Source: Primula veris (taxonomy: Eukaryota > Streptophyta > Magnoliopsida > Ericales > Primulaceae). Taken from it: a stretch of DNA of 64,000 nt. Position numbers and translations under genes: made by a program. The stretch is from NCBI GenBank assembly GCA_963682055.1, contig OY821747.1, positions 34,284,126 through 34,348,125 on the forward strand, written 5' to 3'. Positions 11,501 to 27,600 of the stretch are shown here, one piece after another. The notes beneath the pieces were generated by a model. It was not told the origin of the DNA. It worked only from the letters and a program-made list of their open reading frames with translations, and did not search any database. Positions within the stretch are counted from its first letter, which is position 1; each line of letters starts with the position of its first letter.

Positions 11501-13420
11501 CAATGCAACAACTTTATAGGTTGGACACATTAAATCCCATAGCTATAACACTCTAATCAGCAATATATGTATTTGTGCAACTGTATGCATATTGCCAATA
11601 AAAATCCCTTCGGATAAACAAGTGCATATGACAGGGGTGAGGGGGGAGGGGTCTAACAAAAACAAAAACAAATGATGATTCATAAAACAGAAGCAAGAAA
11701 GTTTCACTGTTATACCTTCACAGCTCGCCAGTGATCCAAACAATTACGGTGAACGTACTTTGATGTCCCCTTACACTTGCAAGGTGCAATAAAATCCCTA
11801 CCTAGAAAAAGTTTGCAAGTTAATAATCTTCAAAGGAACTGTATCGAAACCCAAATCCAATCTCAAATAAAGAATATACACCACCCAGATTTACTCCGTT
11901 TTATTGGTGATATCAATAAAGTATCTTAAGAAAGATGGAAGTTAGGAAACATGGTTACCCTTCGTTTCTTTTCTGGTTTTTTTTTAAAGAAAAGATGAGT
12001 GTAAGTTTTTCTCATTCTTAGCTGAGCTAAGGTTTGTAAAGGCTTCGCCTCCTTATGGCAGCGATTCTATTATTTATTCTTGTTGTTGACATCTTCTCCA
12101 AAATTATTTAAATTGTCTGCCACATCTACAATAAAATTATCAAGCCTATTTATCCATGTTGGATGCTTATAACACTCGCCCTCACTTAGGCTGACCAGAG
12201 TCTACTTGTTCGAAAAGGCCATCAAGAGGCTGGGATGTGACCCGAACATCGATAACCCGCTCAAATACCATAAAGTTACTTAAGTCGGTAGTCGTTCCGA
12301 GGTCGGAAAGGGTCTGACCAGTGACTTTTCTGACTAGTAATTTTTTTGATTAGCCGCGACTAATCATTGACAAGTCAGTCGTAAAAGAAGTGTAAGATTT
12401 TTCAATTTTGGAGTCTTTTTGTGCTTTTCTGAATTTTTTGTCGTTTTTGGAATTTTATGGGTATTTTTAATAGGTTTTGAAATTTTTGATCATTTAATTG
12501 AATTTTCCCCCTCTCCCTTTCTCACTCACTCTTCTCTCCCCTAACCTTCAAGATTTTCTGCAGAAAACCCTAATTAAAAATTTTGGTTTTTCATTTATTA
12601 GAACCAAATCACAAATTTCTTTAACAGAAGTACAATATAGCCTCCGAATCTATGATTTATTCAATCAATTTACGATTTTCTCATGAAAAAGTTTTTGTTT
12701 CCTACGACTAGCCCTAGTAGCATTGGTGGACCTCGACCAGCGTTAACTGGCGACTTTTAGAACATTGAATACCAAATTAAAACTCGCCCACTAGACGACA
12801 TTAACAAAGGGAATGATAGTGTCCCTATAAATAGCACAAATAACACTAGACCAATAAGTCTCTAAAACTCATCAAACAAGAATACTCACTCCTTAATCGA
12901 TGTGAAAGGTACACTCTTTAACACTCGGCCTAAATTGGCCCCCACTATCTCAGGAACCAACCCTGATACCATATTATAGAGCATATTTATGGAAACTTTT
13001 TTATTAACGACAATGCTTGATCGATGGTTCACTCTGATGAGACGAATTTGAGTTGATTCAAGCTTTTTTTCAGGTCATTTGGAATTTTCAACCCAACGGC
13101 TAAAAAAGCAAGCAAACCAAACAGCCGTAAAAGGGGAGGAACTAGCCAAACAGCCGTAATATAAAATTTCCATGTTTTTGACTAAAAAGTTGACGATAAT
13201 ATCATTTGAGTACCCCCGTAACTACCAAAAAAAACAATATAAACAAAGCCTAGTTATGCTAGTGAGTCGGTAGCTAATTATAAGCAAAAAAAAGAGAAAG
13301 ACCATCGGTTTCAAGGCAGATTCGGCACTGGATTTGTTCCTCAGTGGGGCCAGCCTCGAGGTCGATCTCTATTGGAAACGATGGACCCACCAATGGACTC
13401 GGGTCCGCCCGATCACCCAT
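5579..13420 (-). CDS. Membrane RING-CH (RINGv/MARCH-type) E3 ubiquitin ligase
   Basis: Predicted 320-aa membrane E3 ligase. Exons: 13420-13303, 11801-11716, 10902-10756, 10654-10546, 8413-8290, 7306-7036, 5686-5579; phases agree throughout (963 nt with TGA). The RING-CH domain spans exons 1-3: C32-x2-C35, C47-x-C49, H57-x2-C60, C76-x2-C79 (C4HC3). Then come hydrophobic segments at about 103-130 and 154-172, a Cys-rich loop (CRELCLCCCQPG, VCADCHLPGTLCMW, CTTCFEGCAG), and a long membrane segment at about 236-268 before GQRIWQRHYHILAKRMLTK. The tail EYVVEDVDEEMTGSDW...SLGLL is the conserved C-terminus of this plant subfamily. Substrates are unknown. Introns 1, 4 and 5 hold transposon fragments. 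The exact Arabidopsis orthologue was not assigned. Confidence 0.92.
7619..8033. mobile_element. MULE-type MITE in RING-CH intron 5
   Basis: 415-bp element with about 22-bp imperfect terminal inverted repeats: GGTTAAATGTACTTTTGTAC at the left, and the inverted right end GGGTTAAATGTTCTTTTGTAC. It is flanked by a perfect 10-bp direct repeat CATTGTCACA at 7609-7618 and 8034-8043. No coding capacity. A 9-10 bp target duplication fits a Mutator-like (MULE) origin. Confidence 0.75.
8638..10463. repeat. Diverged intronic duplication (two long copies, one partial)
   Basis: Within RING-CH intron 4, 8638-9060 and 10082-10463 are homologous: GTAAGCAACTTTAACCG, GGAGTGCACCAAA, ATTTTACCATA and CCCACTTCTTAA occur in the same order. 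9145-9330 is a third, partial copy (GCAAGGAGGTTGTTTCTA, AAGAGGAGTGGAGTG, GGAACCATGGTT). The copies are well diverged, so this is an old duplication. No ORF is conserved between them. Confidence 0.7.
9506..9978. mobile_element. Non-autonomous TIR element with GTGTCGGACACG motifs
   Basis: 473-bp candidate inserted between the intronic repeat copies. A 7-bp direct repeat ATTCTAA lies at 9499-9505 and 9979-9985. Ends are imperfect inverted repeats (GATGCACGGACAC at the left; GTAGCACAGGCAC is the right end inverted), and subterminal GTGTCGGACACG-type palindromes occur at both ends around an AT-rich core. Superfamily unclear. Confidence 0.55.
12100..12990. mobile_element. Decayed retroelement-like fragments in RING-CH intron 1
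   Basis: Around 12160-12300, words such as ATGTTGGATGCTTATAACAC followed by TCGCCCTCACTTAGGC, and at 12955-12985 a CTGATACCATATTATAGAGC stretch, resemble the LTR and leader junctions of plant retroelements in reverse orientation. No coding domain is visible. Assignment is weak and rests on remembered motifs. Confidence 0.3.
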
Positions 13421-13432
13421 TTCCCCCCTTTT

Positions 13433-13575
13433 TATATATATCTATATATATATATATATAAAAAGAGAGAGATGGTGAAAGGTTTCCTTAAATTCCTTCT
13501 CCTTCTGTAGCTCTTTCTCTCTCTATATATCTATATCTATATCTATAATATAATATATATATAATATGTATATAT
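13433..13575. repeat. TA/TC microsatellite in RING-CH promoter
   Basis: Runs of TATATA at 13433-13459 and CTATATAT/CTATATC at 13519-13575 sit 13-155 bp upstream of the RING-CH start. They could supply TATA-like sites on the minus strand, but no single box can be chosen. Confidence 0.5.
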
Positions 13576-13810
13576 TGTTGTGTAGTTAAAAGGTCTACGC
13601 TGACTTTGACAAGTTATCAACCGTTTAACCCAACCAATCTCAACATTTATCAACAACTTCCATTCTATACTCTACCTTTTTATTAATTTTATTACAAAAA
13701 CAACAACACTAACAACGACAACACGTATTTCGATTTTAGTATCTTGGTCCAATACTTTTTCCGTTCTTAAATAATTCACTACTATTCTTTAAGATGTAAC
13801 TAAATAATTT

Positions 13811-13963
13811 ATGACAATGGTGCGGATGAGAATGATGAATCAATTGTACGAACCCGCGTTTGACTACGTACTGAAGGCTTATAAAGGACCGTCGGCGGAG
13901 TAGGTTTTTGCGTAGAGGAAAAAACTCCTCGGCCCGTCTCTATTCTTTTACTACCAAAAACCT
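13811..13963 (+). pseudogene. Decayed copy of AGT2 exon 1 (first)
   Basis: Aligns with functional AGT2 exon 1 (14710-14895) from ATGACAATGGTGCGG to the donor CCT|GTAAAA. The frame reads MTMVRMRMMNQLY, then after a deletion FDYVLKAYKGPSAE-stop, VFA-stop, [16 protein letters not shown]. Two in-frame TAG codons (13899-13901, 13911-13913) and an internal deletion make it non-functional. It sits 750-900 bp upstream of the working exon, in the same orientation. Confidence 0.8.
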
Positions 13964-14023
13964 GTAAAAATGTTCTTATTTTACTACTACTAATTTACTT
14001 ACTTGAGACTTGATTATTAGAAA

Positions 14024-14100
14024 TCCATAGCGGAGGAGTTTCTTGCGAAACCGATAAAGTTACTCATCCCATCTGTCTTCTTTTATTAACAAAAAAACCT
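14024..14100 (+). pseudogene. Decayed partial copy of AGT2 exon 1 (second)
   Basis: A shorter second copy of the end of AGT2 exon 1: GCGGAGGAGTTTCTTGCGAA through TTCTTTTATTAACAAAAAAA and CCT, corresponding to [23 protein letters not shown] with a TAA in place of the second Tyr codon. The following ATAATTGTTCTTCTTTTACT also resembles the start of intron 1. It is more degraded than the first copy. Confidence 0.65.
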
Positions 14101-14624
14101 ATAATTGTTCTTCTTTTACTACTACTTAAATCCAAATCAAGAAATGCATATTTGTTTAGTATACATTTTGATAATGTACAACAATATAGAGACTATAAAT
14201 CTGTACAGACTATTCAACTCTAATCATACACAAGAAGAGGAATCAAATATTTACAATTAGTTACGAATATCATTCTAGTATTTATTCTGATATACCAGCA
14301 CATGTTAGTATCGTTTTTAATATCTCAATAGTTATTATCGGAGATTTTCAAATAAACATCCCTTTTTTTCGTACATTGTATTGTTAGGTGTTTTTCGATT
14401 ACTACCTTATTTTGTTACTTTTTCCAACTAGTATCCTGGATTATTAACTTTTTACAGTATGAACTTTTTACAATCCATTTATTCAAATCATTATTTACAT
14501 TTTGATATCTTTTAGATTAAAAAACAGTAGGCCCAAAAAATCCAAAAAAAAACAGCAGAATATTTTAACAATATTGTCACTTTACTCTGTCACTCATCCA
14601 AATTCAATAAACAAACAAATCAAA

Positions 14625-14625
<1 letters not shown>
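14101..14625. other. Intergenic/promoter stretch upstream of AGT2
   Basis: AT-rich non-coding sequence between the decayed exon copies and the AGT2 leader. No gene is visible. It is presumably part of the AGT2 promoter. Confidence 0.4.
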
Positions 14626-14667
<42 letters not shown>

Positions 14668-14668
14668 C
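14626..14668. repeat. (CT)n(TA)n microsatellite in AGT2 leader
   Basis: A pure CT run (about 14626-14648) passes into a pure TA run (14649-14667), ending about 40 bp before the AGT2 start codon. It is probably in the 5' leader or core promoter. Confidence 0.8.
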
Positions 14669-14709
14669 ATATAACCTATACATACATATCATTATAGAGT
14701 GGAGAATAG

Positions 14710-19582
<4,873 letters not shown>

Positions 19583-20961
19583 GAAGAGATTCTATAACGC
19601 AATCTTAATGCCCAATGTTTAGAATAAGCTGTGGTTCTGTGAAAACTTTGGAAACCAGAATTCAATGAAAAGCCCTTTGGTTCATGACTGTTTCTATAAT
19701 TTTTCTTGTCTAGACAATGAAATCATATTTCTACAAAATAAAAATCTGGTAAAAGCTATTTGGGGATTTGTTTGGTATTACTTATCAAAACAATTGGAAA
19801 TTAACAAATAAGTACAAGAAAGCGGTGACAAGTGATCATAAAATGTGTAGTCAATAATGCAAAGTTGGGAGTTCTATTGTGTCTAGGAAATAAGATTCAA
19901 TTATACATAATTTCTATTACATTTTAAAATACCGGGATCCCCATTCCTTGTCGGCTCGAATCTAAATGTACCCCTTGTTCATCCCCACGCCGGTCTCTGC
20001 TCTCTCTTCTCTTCTACGGCAGTATCTCCCCTCGTTGGCGACCGCCATAGCCATCACTAGGATCCACTTTCATCCATTGAGAGTCGCCACCTTATTTCCC
20101 CCACCTTTGCCGATCCTTTTCCATCGGAGATCTACTAGCATAGGACCGCAACGGCATCAGAGATCCATCACTTTCGTTGTGTGGCCTTGCTAGAACACGG
20201 CGGGCCCTAAAATCGCCTGGCTACGTTTGGAAAAAGCTGCAAACTAGGATAGTTATTTGATTACAGTAACAATCGCTCTTGGGATGTCTAATTGAGTGTT
20301 GCATGGGCATAAATGAGGCATGAATTATATTCTAGTGAGCTCCCTACCCTCTATATTACTATCGATGCACCTATTCTGAGACGTCATCTACACAAACAAC
20401 TTGCGGGCGACACGAAGCTAGAACAAAACGAATAAAGGTTCAAAGAAATACTCAACTATAATGCGATATATAAAGCAACGAATCTCGAAATAGCCGTCTA
20501 GGAGGACCCAAAATCAAATAATAATAAAATAAAAAAAACATGGATCGTGGAACCCCAATTCAAATGAAACACCGAACAACGAACCTAGAACTACCTCATA
20601 AACGGAAACCTAATCTACCCCATCGAGGATAGAGTGATTGTGGCCAATGACAATGAAGGCGGGGTTGGAAGGGTTACAAAGAAAGAAGAAAAAAAAGTTA
20701 AAAAAGTGAGGTTAAAAGGTAGAAGAAAGTTACAGGGGTTACAGGACCTGTGAATTTTATCACTATTTACACTTTATAATACTATTATTCCATCTTTCTC
20801 TTTTACTATTATTATTACTGTCCTTTTATTCCACCTTTCTCTTTCTTTATTATTAATGTCTTTTATTCCACCTTTTTCTTTATTATTATAATACTGTACC
20901 ACCTTTTTCTTTTATTATTATATAATAGCCTATTAAACTATTATAATAAATCAAATCATGT
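19583..20961. other. Intergenic between AGT2 and CPR5, no gene supported
   Basis: Starts with the AGT2 3' UTR. 19960-20220 is unusually GC-rich for the region and holds a 75-codon frame with no recognisable domain. 20760-20935 has four imperfect repeats of a TTATTCCACCTTTCTCTTT-type unit with ATTATTATT spacers. No RNA gene seen. Confidence 0.4.
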
Positions 20962-21236
20962 CAGATGAGACGGTTTAATTTAGGCATTTTAAAAAAAAAA
21001 AAAAAATGCAACTACACATTTATATTAATTACAATAATACTATACTCACGTAAAAATATAAAAAGTAAAAACTAATAAAATTATTTATCACTCTTTAACA
21101 ACCAAACATTCTTTTAAATCTTAAACTATGTTTTTTTTGTATTATCCACATATTTATATCATACATATACCTATTTTCTATATTTTTATTGCATTACGCG
21201 TTGTACACGCAACGCATGAGGTATGATTACTAGTTT
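20962..21236 (+). mobile_element. Non-autonomous element, possible Helitron 3' end (copy 2)
   Basis: Homologous to 4180-4470. It starts near GATGAGACGGTTTAATTTAG, runs through an A tract and TTATCCACATATTTATATCA, and ends in ACGCGTTGTACACGCAACGC then ATGAGGTATGATTACTAG followed by T. The short GCGTT/AACGC inverted repeat plus a terminal CTAG-T matches a Helitron 3' end. The 5' boundary is uncertain. Confidence 0.5.
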
Positions 21237-21299
21237 TTTTTTGTTAGGACAGAAGGATTACAAATCAATGGGGGTTAAAGTAAGTATAATGTGAATGTA

Positions 21300-21510
21300 T
21301 TAAAAGTAACAAAAAGAACATGGGGCAAATCCGAGCGAAAACCCGAAAAAATTGAACCGAACCGAAAAATATCGAAACCGAAAAATCTAAATTTTTTTTG
21401 TTCGGTTTCGGTTTACAATAAAACCGGACCGAAAAAAAACGAATAAACTCTAAGAAAAACTGAAATCAAACCGAAACAAACCGAAATCAGGGCATAATAT
21501 ATATATATTT
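21300..21510. repeat. CGGTTT/AAACCG-rich repeat upstream of CPR5
   Basis: Many GAACCGAACCGAAAA and TTCGGTTTCGGTTT words arranged as inverted partners around 21400. Similar words occur at 4980-5045. This is probably a transposon remnant about 130 bp before the CPR5 leader. Class not determined. Confidence 0.4.
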
Positions 21511-21644
21511 TGTAGACTGAGTGGAGATTGTTAGTACAATAATCTATTTGTCAACTTTACAAATATATAATAAATTTTCAATAACTGATTTAATTCTCTC
21601 TTTTTCTCTCTTTATCTCTTGTTCTCTTTTCTGTGTGTGTTTCC

Positions 21645-24600
21645 ATGGAAGCCTCCGAATCTCAGGCTTCGGGTGATAAGTCCATAAAAACAAATAATAA
21701 TAATAAGAAGAAGATAATAATAAAAAGTGGGTACGGTTCGGATACTGATACTGATACGGCTACGTCATCATCATCTTTTAACAACAAAAACAAAAACAAA
21801 AACAAAAACAAAAGTGGTGTTCATCATGTTCGTGTTGGTAAACGTACTAGGTTTATTCTTAATAATAATAATAATATTAATAATAATTCTGAATTTGAAT
21901 CTATTGCTCTTCCTCTCGGTATGTCCATCGCCGCCGTCGTTGCTCAGGTTTCTTTATTATTTACTCTCTTTTTTGTTTATATATTTTTACTTTCTCAATC
22001 ACCTTTTTTGTTATTTCATTACTAATCTTTCTTTACTCTTTTTTTTTATTTTATTTTATTATTTTTAACTACCTAAACATTTACTGTCTATTGCCCCTTT
22101 TTTATTTGATTTTGGGTATTATTTTACATTTACAACTGTTTTGATATTTATTATTAGTATTTTAAAATACTACCCGGAATTCTCTTTTCAGATTAATCAC
22201 CAAGACTCAGTTATATATATATTCAATTGATCATCCTGTCTTTGTTTATTTAGTTTCATTCTCAATCATTATTCTTTTATTTCATTACTAAACATTCTTT
22301 ATTTTACTTTTACTACCATCTTTTTTTATGATGCTATGTTGTCTTTGTTTCTTTAGTTTCATACTTCATATTCTGATGCTATATAACCCCACATTCTTGA
22401 ACAAAATATAAACATACACCTTTTTTTCAATTAAAGTCCCAAACTTTGTACCTAAATCGGAAAATTTGGGTGTTCTTCTTCTGTTTTGGTAATTATTATT
22501 GCTTAGGTTTTTATTATTATTTCCCCCCCTTTTTTTTATTTATTTTTGGGAAATTTATTCTAATTACGACTATTTTTATTTTTATTTTAAATTACACGGT
22601 TATCTCTTTACAGATTAATTACCAAGGCTCGGTTATATTCAATTGATGATGCTTTCTTTGTTTGAATAGTTTCATACTCAATAATGCTTAATGATGATGC
22701 TATTATTTGATAACTACGCATTCTTCATCAAACTATATAAAGATACCTCTTTTTTCAATTAAAGTCTCAAACTTTGTACCTAAACATGGAATGTTACACA
22801 ATTTTGCTTACTTTTATTAAGGTCTGGAATTATTTGTTTCTTTTAGCAGTTGCTTTTGTTAATAGGTTAATCAGATTACATACCAAGGCTCGGTTATGTT
22901 CGATTGATGATGCTGTCTTTGTTTATATAGTTTCATATTCAGTATTGCTCAATCATGATGCTATTATTTGATAACTACGCATTCTTAAACAAAATATAAA
23001 GATACAGCTTTTTTTGAATTAAAGTCTTAAACTTTGTACTAAACATTAAACTTTCCTTCTTTTTTATCTTTGTATCGAAAAGATTGGGTTTTGTGGTTTT
23101 GTTTTGGTATCAACGACCTTTTCCCCTGAACGATGATGCTTTAATTTCCTAACTACGTATTCTTAATCAAATTTTAATGCTGTCTTTTTTGAATTAAAGT
23201 CCTAAACTTTGTACCTAAACATTGAAATTTCCCCTCTTTTTGTATCTTTGTATCGAACAAATTGGGTGTTGTGGTTCTGTTTTGGTATCAACGGCTTTCC
23301 CCCCCTTGTTATACGATTTTACTGATTTTTATTGTAGGTGTGGAATTCTTTGTTCTTTTGAGTAGTTGATTTTGTTAAAAGGTTAATCAATATTTTTTGA
23401 CATCATCTTTTTTCTTTGTTTATGGGTAAAGGTTGGGTCTTTTGTTTGATATGTTACCAAGGGTTCTCGTTTGATTGCATCTTTTGGGTAAAATTTTTTT
23501 TGTGAAAGTATATTAAGTGTGGTTTGATTAGTAATTCTATGTATGAATGTATTTGTTTTTGTTAGAAAGGAGAAAGATTATACTTGTTAACATTGTTTCG
23601 TTTAAGATTTTTTTGGAAAAATTGGGTCTTGGCCTCTTGGGGTTATGCTTTTTGGTACAAAGACTGGTCTGAATGCATCTAATATGTACAAGATTACATA
23701 ATTTTTTTGTATTGAAGTATAAACTTACAGATTCAATTAGTAGTTCTAAGTGTTATACTAGTTGCTTTTGTTAGAAGACGGGAATATTATACTTGTTGAC
23801 ACTACTTTTCGTTTAAGTTGGTGTGGAAAAATTGAGTTTTGGGGGTCTTGTTTTTAGTACTAGGGATTTAGTGGTTGCATCTTATAGTTAAAAAATTACA
23901 TACCGTTCTTAGCATTATAGTTGCTCTTGTTAGGAAAAGGAAAAAGGTTATACTTGTTGACGTTTTTTTTCTTTATGTTTTTCCGGAAAGCTTGGGTATT
24001 GGGGGTTTTGTTTCTTGTCCCAACGGTTCTAAATTTTTTTTATTGCATTTATAAGTATCAAGTACAATAGTACATACTTCCTCACTACATGCATATCTTT
24101 TTATATATAAGTAAATCTTAGTTCTCTACCTGTCTATACCTGCTTTTGTTAGAAAAACCAAGATTATACTTGTTGACATTTAACTGTTCCTTTGTGTTTG
24201 TTTGAAAGATTGGATCTTTAGGTAGTTGGTACCAACTGTTTTCGTTTGATTGCATCTCATTAGTATAAAAGTACTTACTTTTTTATTCAAGTGTAAAAAT
24301 ATTTTACTGATTAGTAATTTTATGTTTTATATTTCCGTTTATTAAAATATATTATAAATAAACTTTCTGAGATTACCTTTTCTTTTACGTGTATTTTAAA
24401 AGTTTGGGTCTTGGGGTTGTTGTTTTGGTACCAAGTGTTCTTGTATAGTTGTTCTGTTAGAAAGTATGAAGATTATACTTGTTGACTCTTCTTTTCCATT
24501 TCATGTTTCTTATCTGTTTCAAAAAATTGAGCCGTGCAGAACTTTTTGGTACTATATGATTGCCTTGCTACAGGTTTTGGACCAAATAGTCTTGCTTAGT

Positions 24601-27600
24601 TGAGGCTGGAATAATAAACTGGCTTGTTTCAGCTTAAAACTTCTAGGTATTTCATTTCACAAAACAAATGATTACTTGTTAAGTTGGTCTACTCAATGTA
24701 GTTTATAAGCAAAAAAGGCAAATCTGAGGACCTTACAAGCTTCAATCAAGCAAGCCTCAAGTTAAATTGCCCTCCCGAAGAAGTTGAGGGTGAATGCACA
24801 ATACATTATACAGTAGATTGCGGGTTGGCAAATTGTTGATTAAAGTTCCAATCTTTTGTAGATTTACTGGTAATAATTGGGTTTTTTGGGGGTATGAAAG
24901 GGTTCTAGTATCTTTGGTGGGTGACATATTCTACTTTGTTTTGGGATATTGAAAATTTGGGTTTGCTTTTTGGTGGCAAAGGCCTGTTTGATTGCATTTA
25001 GAACAAATTAAATGTATAAACTTATTTGTTTAATCTAATACTAATAAGTACCGTGCTTGCATTGTTAGAAAGTGAATTCTTTTGATGCATTTTGTAGTGG
25101 GAATGATAAAATATTTTCTGCTTTGATTGTAAAAATAGTCCTCATTTGAGTAAATACTGAGAAATTTAATCTGTTCTCCGGTTGAAATTTAAAAATAGTA
25201 GCTTTTAAAATAGAAATTTGGTTGTACGTGTATAATACTATTTAAAGGAAAGAAAAGTATTTTTGTGTGTGTGGGGTAGTTAGTTCATTGCTGTTGAAAG
25301 ATAGGGAAATATGTATTTGGAAGAAGTGTTGATGATCATCAGGGCTAGGCTGATTCTGTAAGTTCTTTATAATGAATCACTTTGTGGGTTAAAGATGTTA
25401 TGTTTGTTTGGTCTAGCAGATTGAGCTCTAATTTGTGTTTTAAATATATATTTCGCGTTCCTTCTCCTGTGTTTAACTAGGAATGTTGGTTCTTTGAGAG
25501 TCTAAATATGTAATGACTTCTGTTTTTCTTTTGTGTTGTGCTTCAGTAAAAAAAATGCAAACCAACGTGATTGTTTTATATGGTTTCATATAGCCAACCC
25601 AATTTTTTGAGATTTAGGCGAGTTTGATGATGATGATGATTATTTCTTTTTTTTGGAAAAACTGAGGGGAAAAGACCTTTACTGTTGGTTGAACAAGAGA
25701 TCACAATCCAATTACTACGAAAACAATCTACATCCTGTGCTTGAGAACCATTTACTATTTGTTCTGCTAGTAGGATTTCTTTTTATTTGTGTGTAGATTT
25801 CCTTGTTTCTGTAGTGATTCTTTTATTGGGGAAGATCGGGATTCTGGAGTGTGAAAGCTTAAATTTTCATTAGCGAATTATCTAGTTGATGGATCAGAAA
25901 TTGGTGGAAGAGAACCTATTTTGGGTCTCTGGAGTTGCGGAAAATGAGTTAATTGATGAAGGAAGAGCTTCGTGTATTTTAATAGATTTTTATTGGAAAT
26001 GAGAGAAATTGACAGGAAAAAATTCACATCATGGATGGAACAAGAGTTGATTATTGGTTCTAGACAAGTACCTAGAATTACTATTTGTGTCAAATAATTG
26101 AAATTCTGGATGAAAGATTTCTTATGTGCAGTTATTTATGTGAGATGAATTTTTACTGAGTTTATTTCGACCTTACAAAAAATGGGTTTTGGTCTCTTGG
26201 AACTGTAGCCATTGATTTGATGGATTTTATACTTTTGTCTTAAGGGAAATAATATTTCAGCTTAACATTGGGATGTTAATCTATTATTTTCAGCTGCATT
26301 TGGAGTCCCTACCAGTTTTTTGGTTGGTCTATTAGGGTTGCAACTTAACCACAGATGTTTGTTTTAATAAAAGATGAAAGCTTGACCACCTTTTCTAATT
26401 ATTTAAAGTTTGTTGTAGGTTTTGGAAAGAAAGGAGTCTAATGGGGGAGCACTGGCCGTAGACCAACTTTCTAAGGTATGGTTTTGCATTTCCTCTTTTA
26501 AGACCATTCTGTGTTGTCGAGTTCTGTTCCCATTATAAGTCTTCACATAAAGATTAAAGACCTTTAGCATTGCACGGATATGGCTTTTGTAAATACAGGA
26601 TTGAAATTTGTTGGAATTGTGAGGTCAGGGCAGTAAAAATAATAAAAACTGTGCGACAAAAGCTTTTACCAATTGCTGGTTTTGAGTAGTTAACAGCTTG
26701 AGGAAATAAACTCATGGTTATGATATAGCGATTTAAAATCTTTGATTGGACTATAGTACTACATCTGCCATCCGCCCATGTCTGAACACCCAAATTGACC
26801 GATTTTGGTTATTGTTAAGCTTATAGGGTGAAATAGTTAATTATAGTTGGATCAGAACGTAGCCAGCTCATCTTGAAGTTAAATAGGACACATTATTCTT
26901 ATTCTAATGCAATTCTTTTAATTGCAGATATGCACTTTGGCTGTTAGAGAATCTTTGGCTAATGTAAGACCTACTTTTACAGCTGGTTCATCTGTTTACT
27001 TTATGTCAAGTCTTGTAATGTAGTCAAACTGGAATTCCAAGTATGCCATTTACACAATTGCTTTTCTTTTGATCGAATGGGTGGGAACAGGTATTCGGCG
27101 ACAAGTTTGATACATTTGCGAGGAACTTTGAAAAATCCTTCAAAAGTACTTTGATGACTTTAAGATTGATCAACGAAACTTCTCAATATTCTGCAGAACA
27201 AGATGTGCATCCTAATGATGAAATTAGTCAAGAAAATGCCATTCCGCGTATTTCTTTGTACAAAGACATTGGTCTGACAAGCAGGTCTGAGGATCATCGG
27301 GGAATTTGTGAGGATAGTTGTTCAGATCGTAGTGTACAATCAGATTTAGGGAATGAACAGAGGAGTCTCCATGATGGAGAGAGAGACTCTCAATTAGCTT
27401 GTCTCTCTCAGTGCACAACTCTTTTAAGGGGCAATGTATCAACGGTAAATACTTTTGAAAAATCAGTTATGGAACAAACTCGTGCTAATGACCTAAAGGC
27501 ATTTGAAATAAGTCTTGCAATGAAGAAATTGCAACTGAAGGAAAAACAGCTAGCATTGAACAGTGATTTGAATTTCTTGGAGAGGTGGAAATTATCGATG

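Noticed and set aside
19966..20193. 75-codon frame in a GC-rich patch
   Set aside because: No domain, no splice support; more likely a composition effect or a repeat fragment.
21727..22068. 113-codon frame overlapping CPR5 exon 1
   Set aside because: Alternative frame through the poly-Asn/Lys repeat and intron 1; hydrophobic only because of T-rich sequence.
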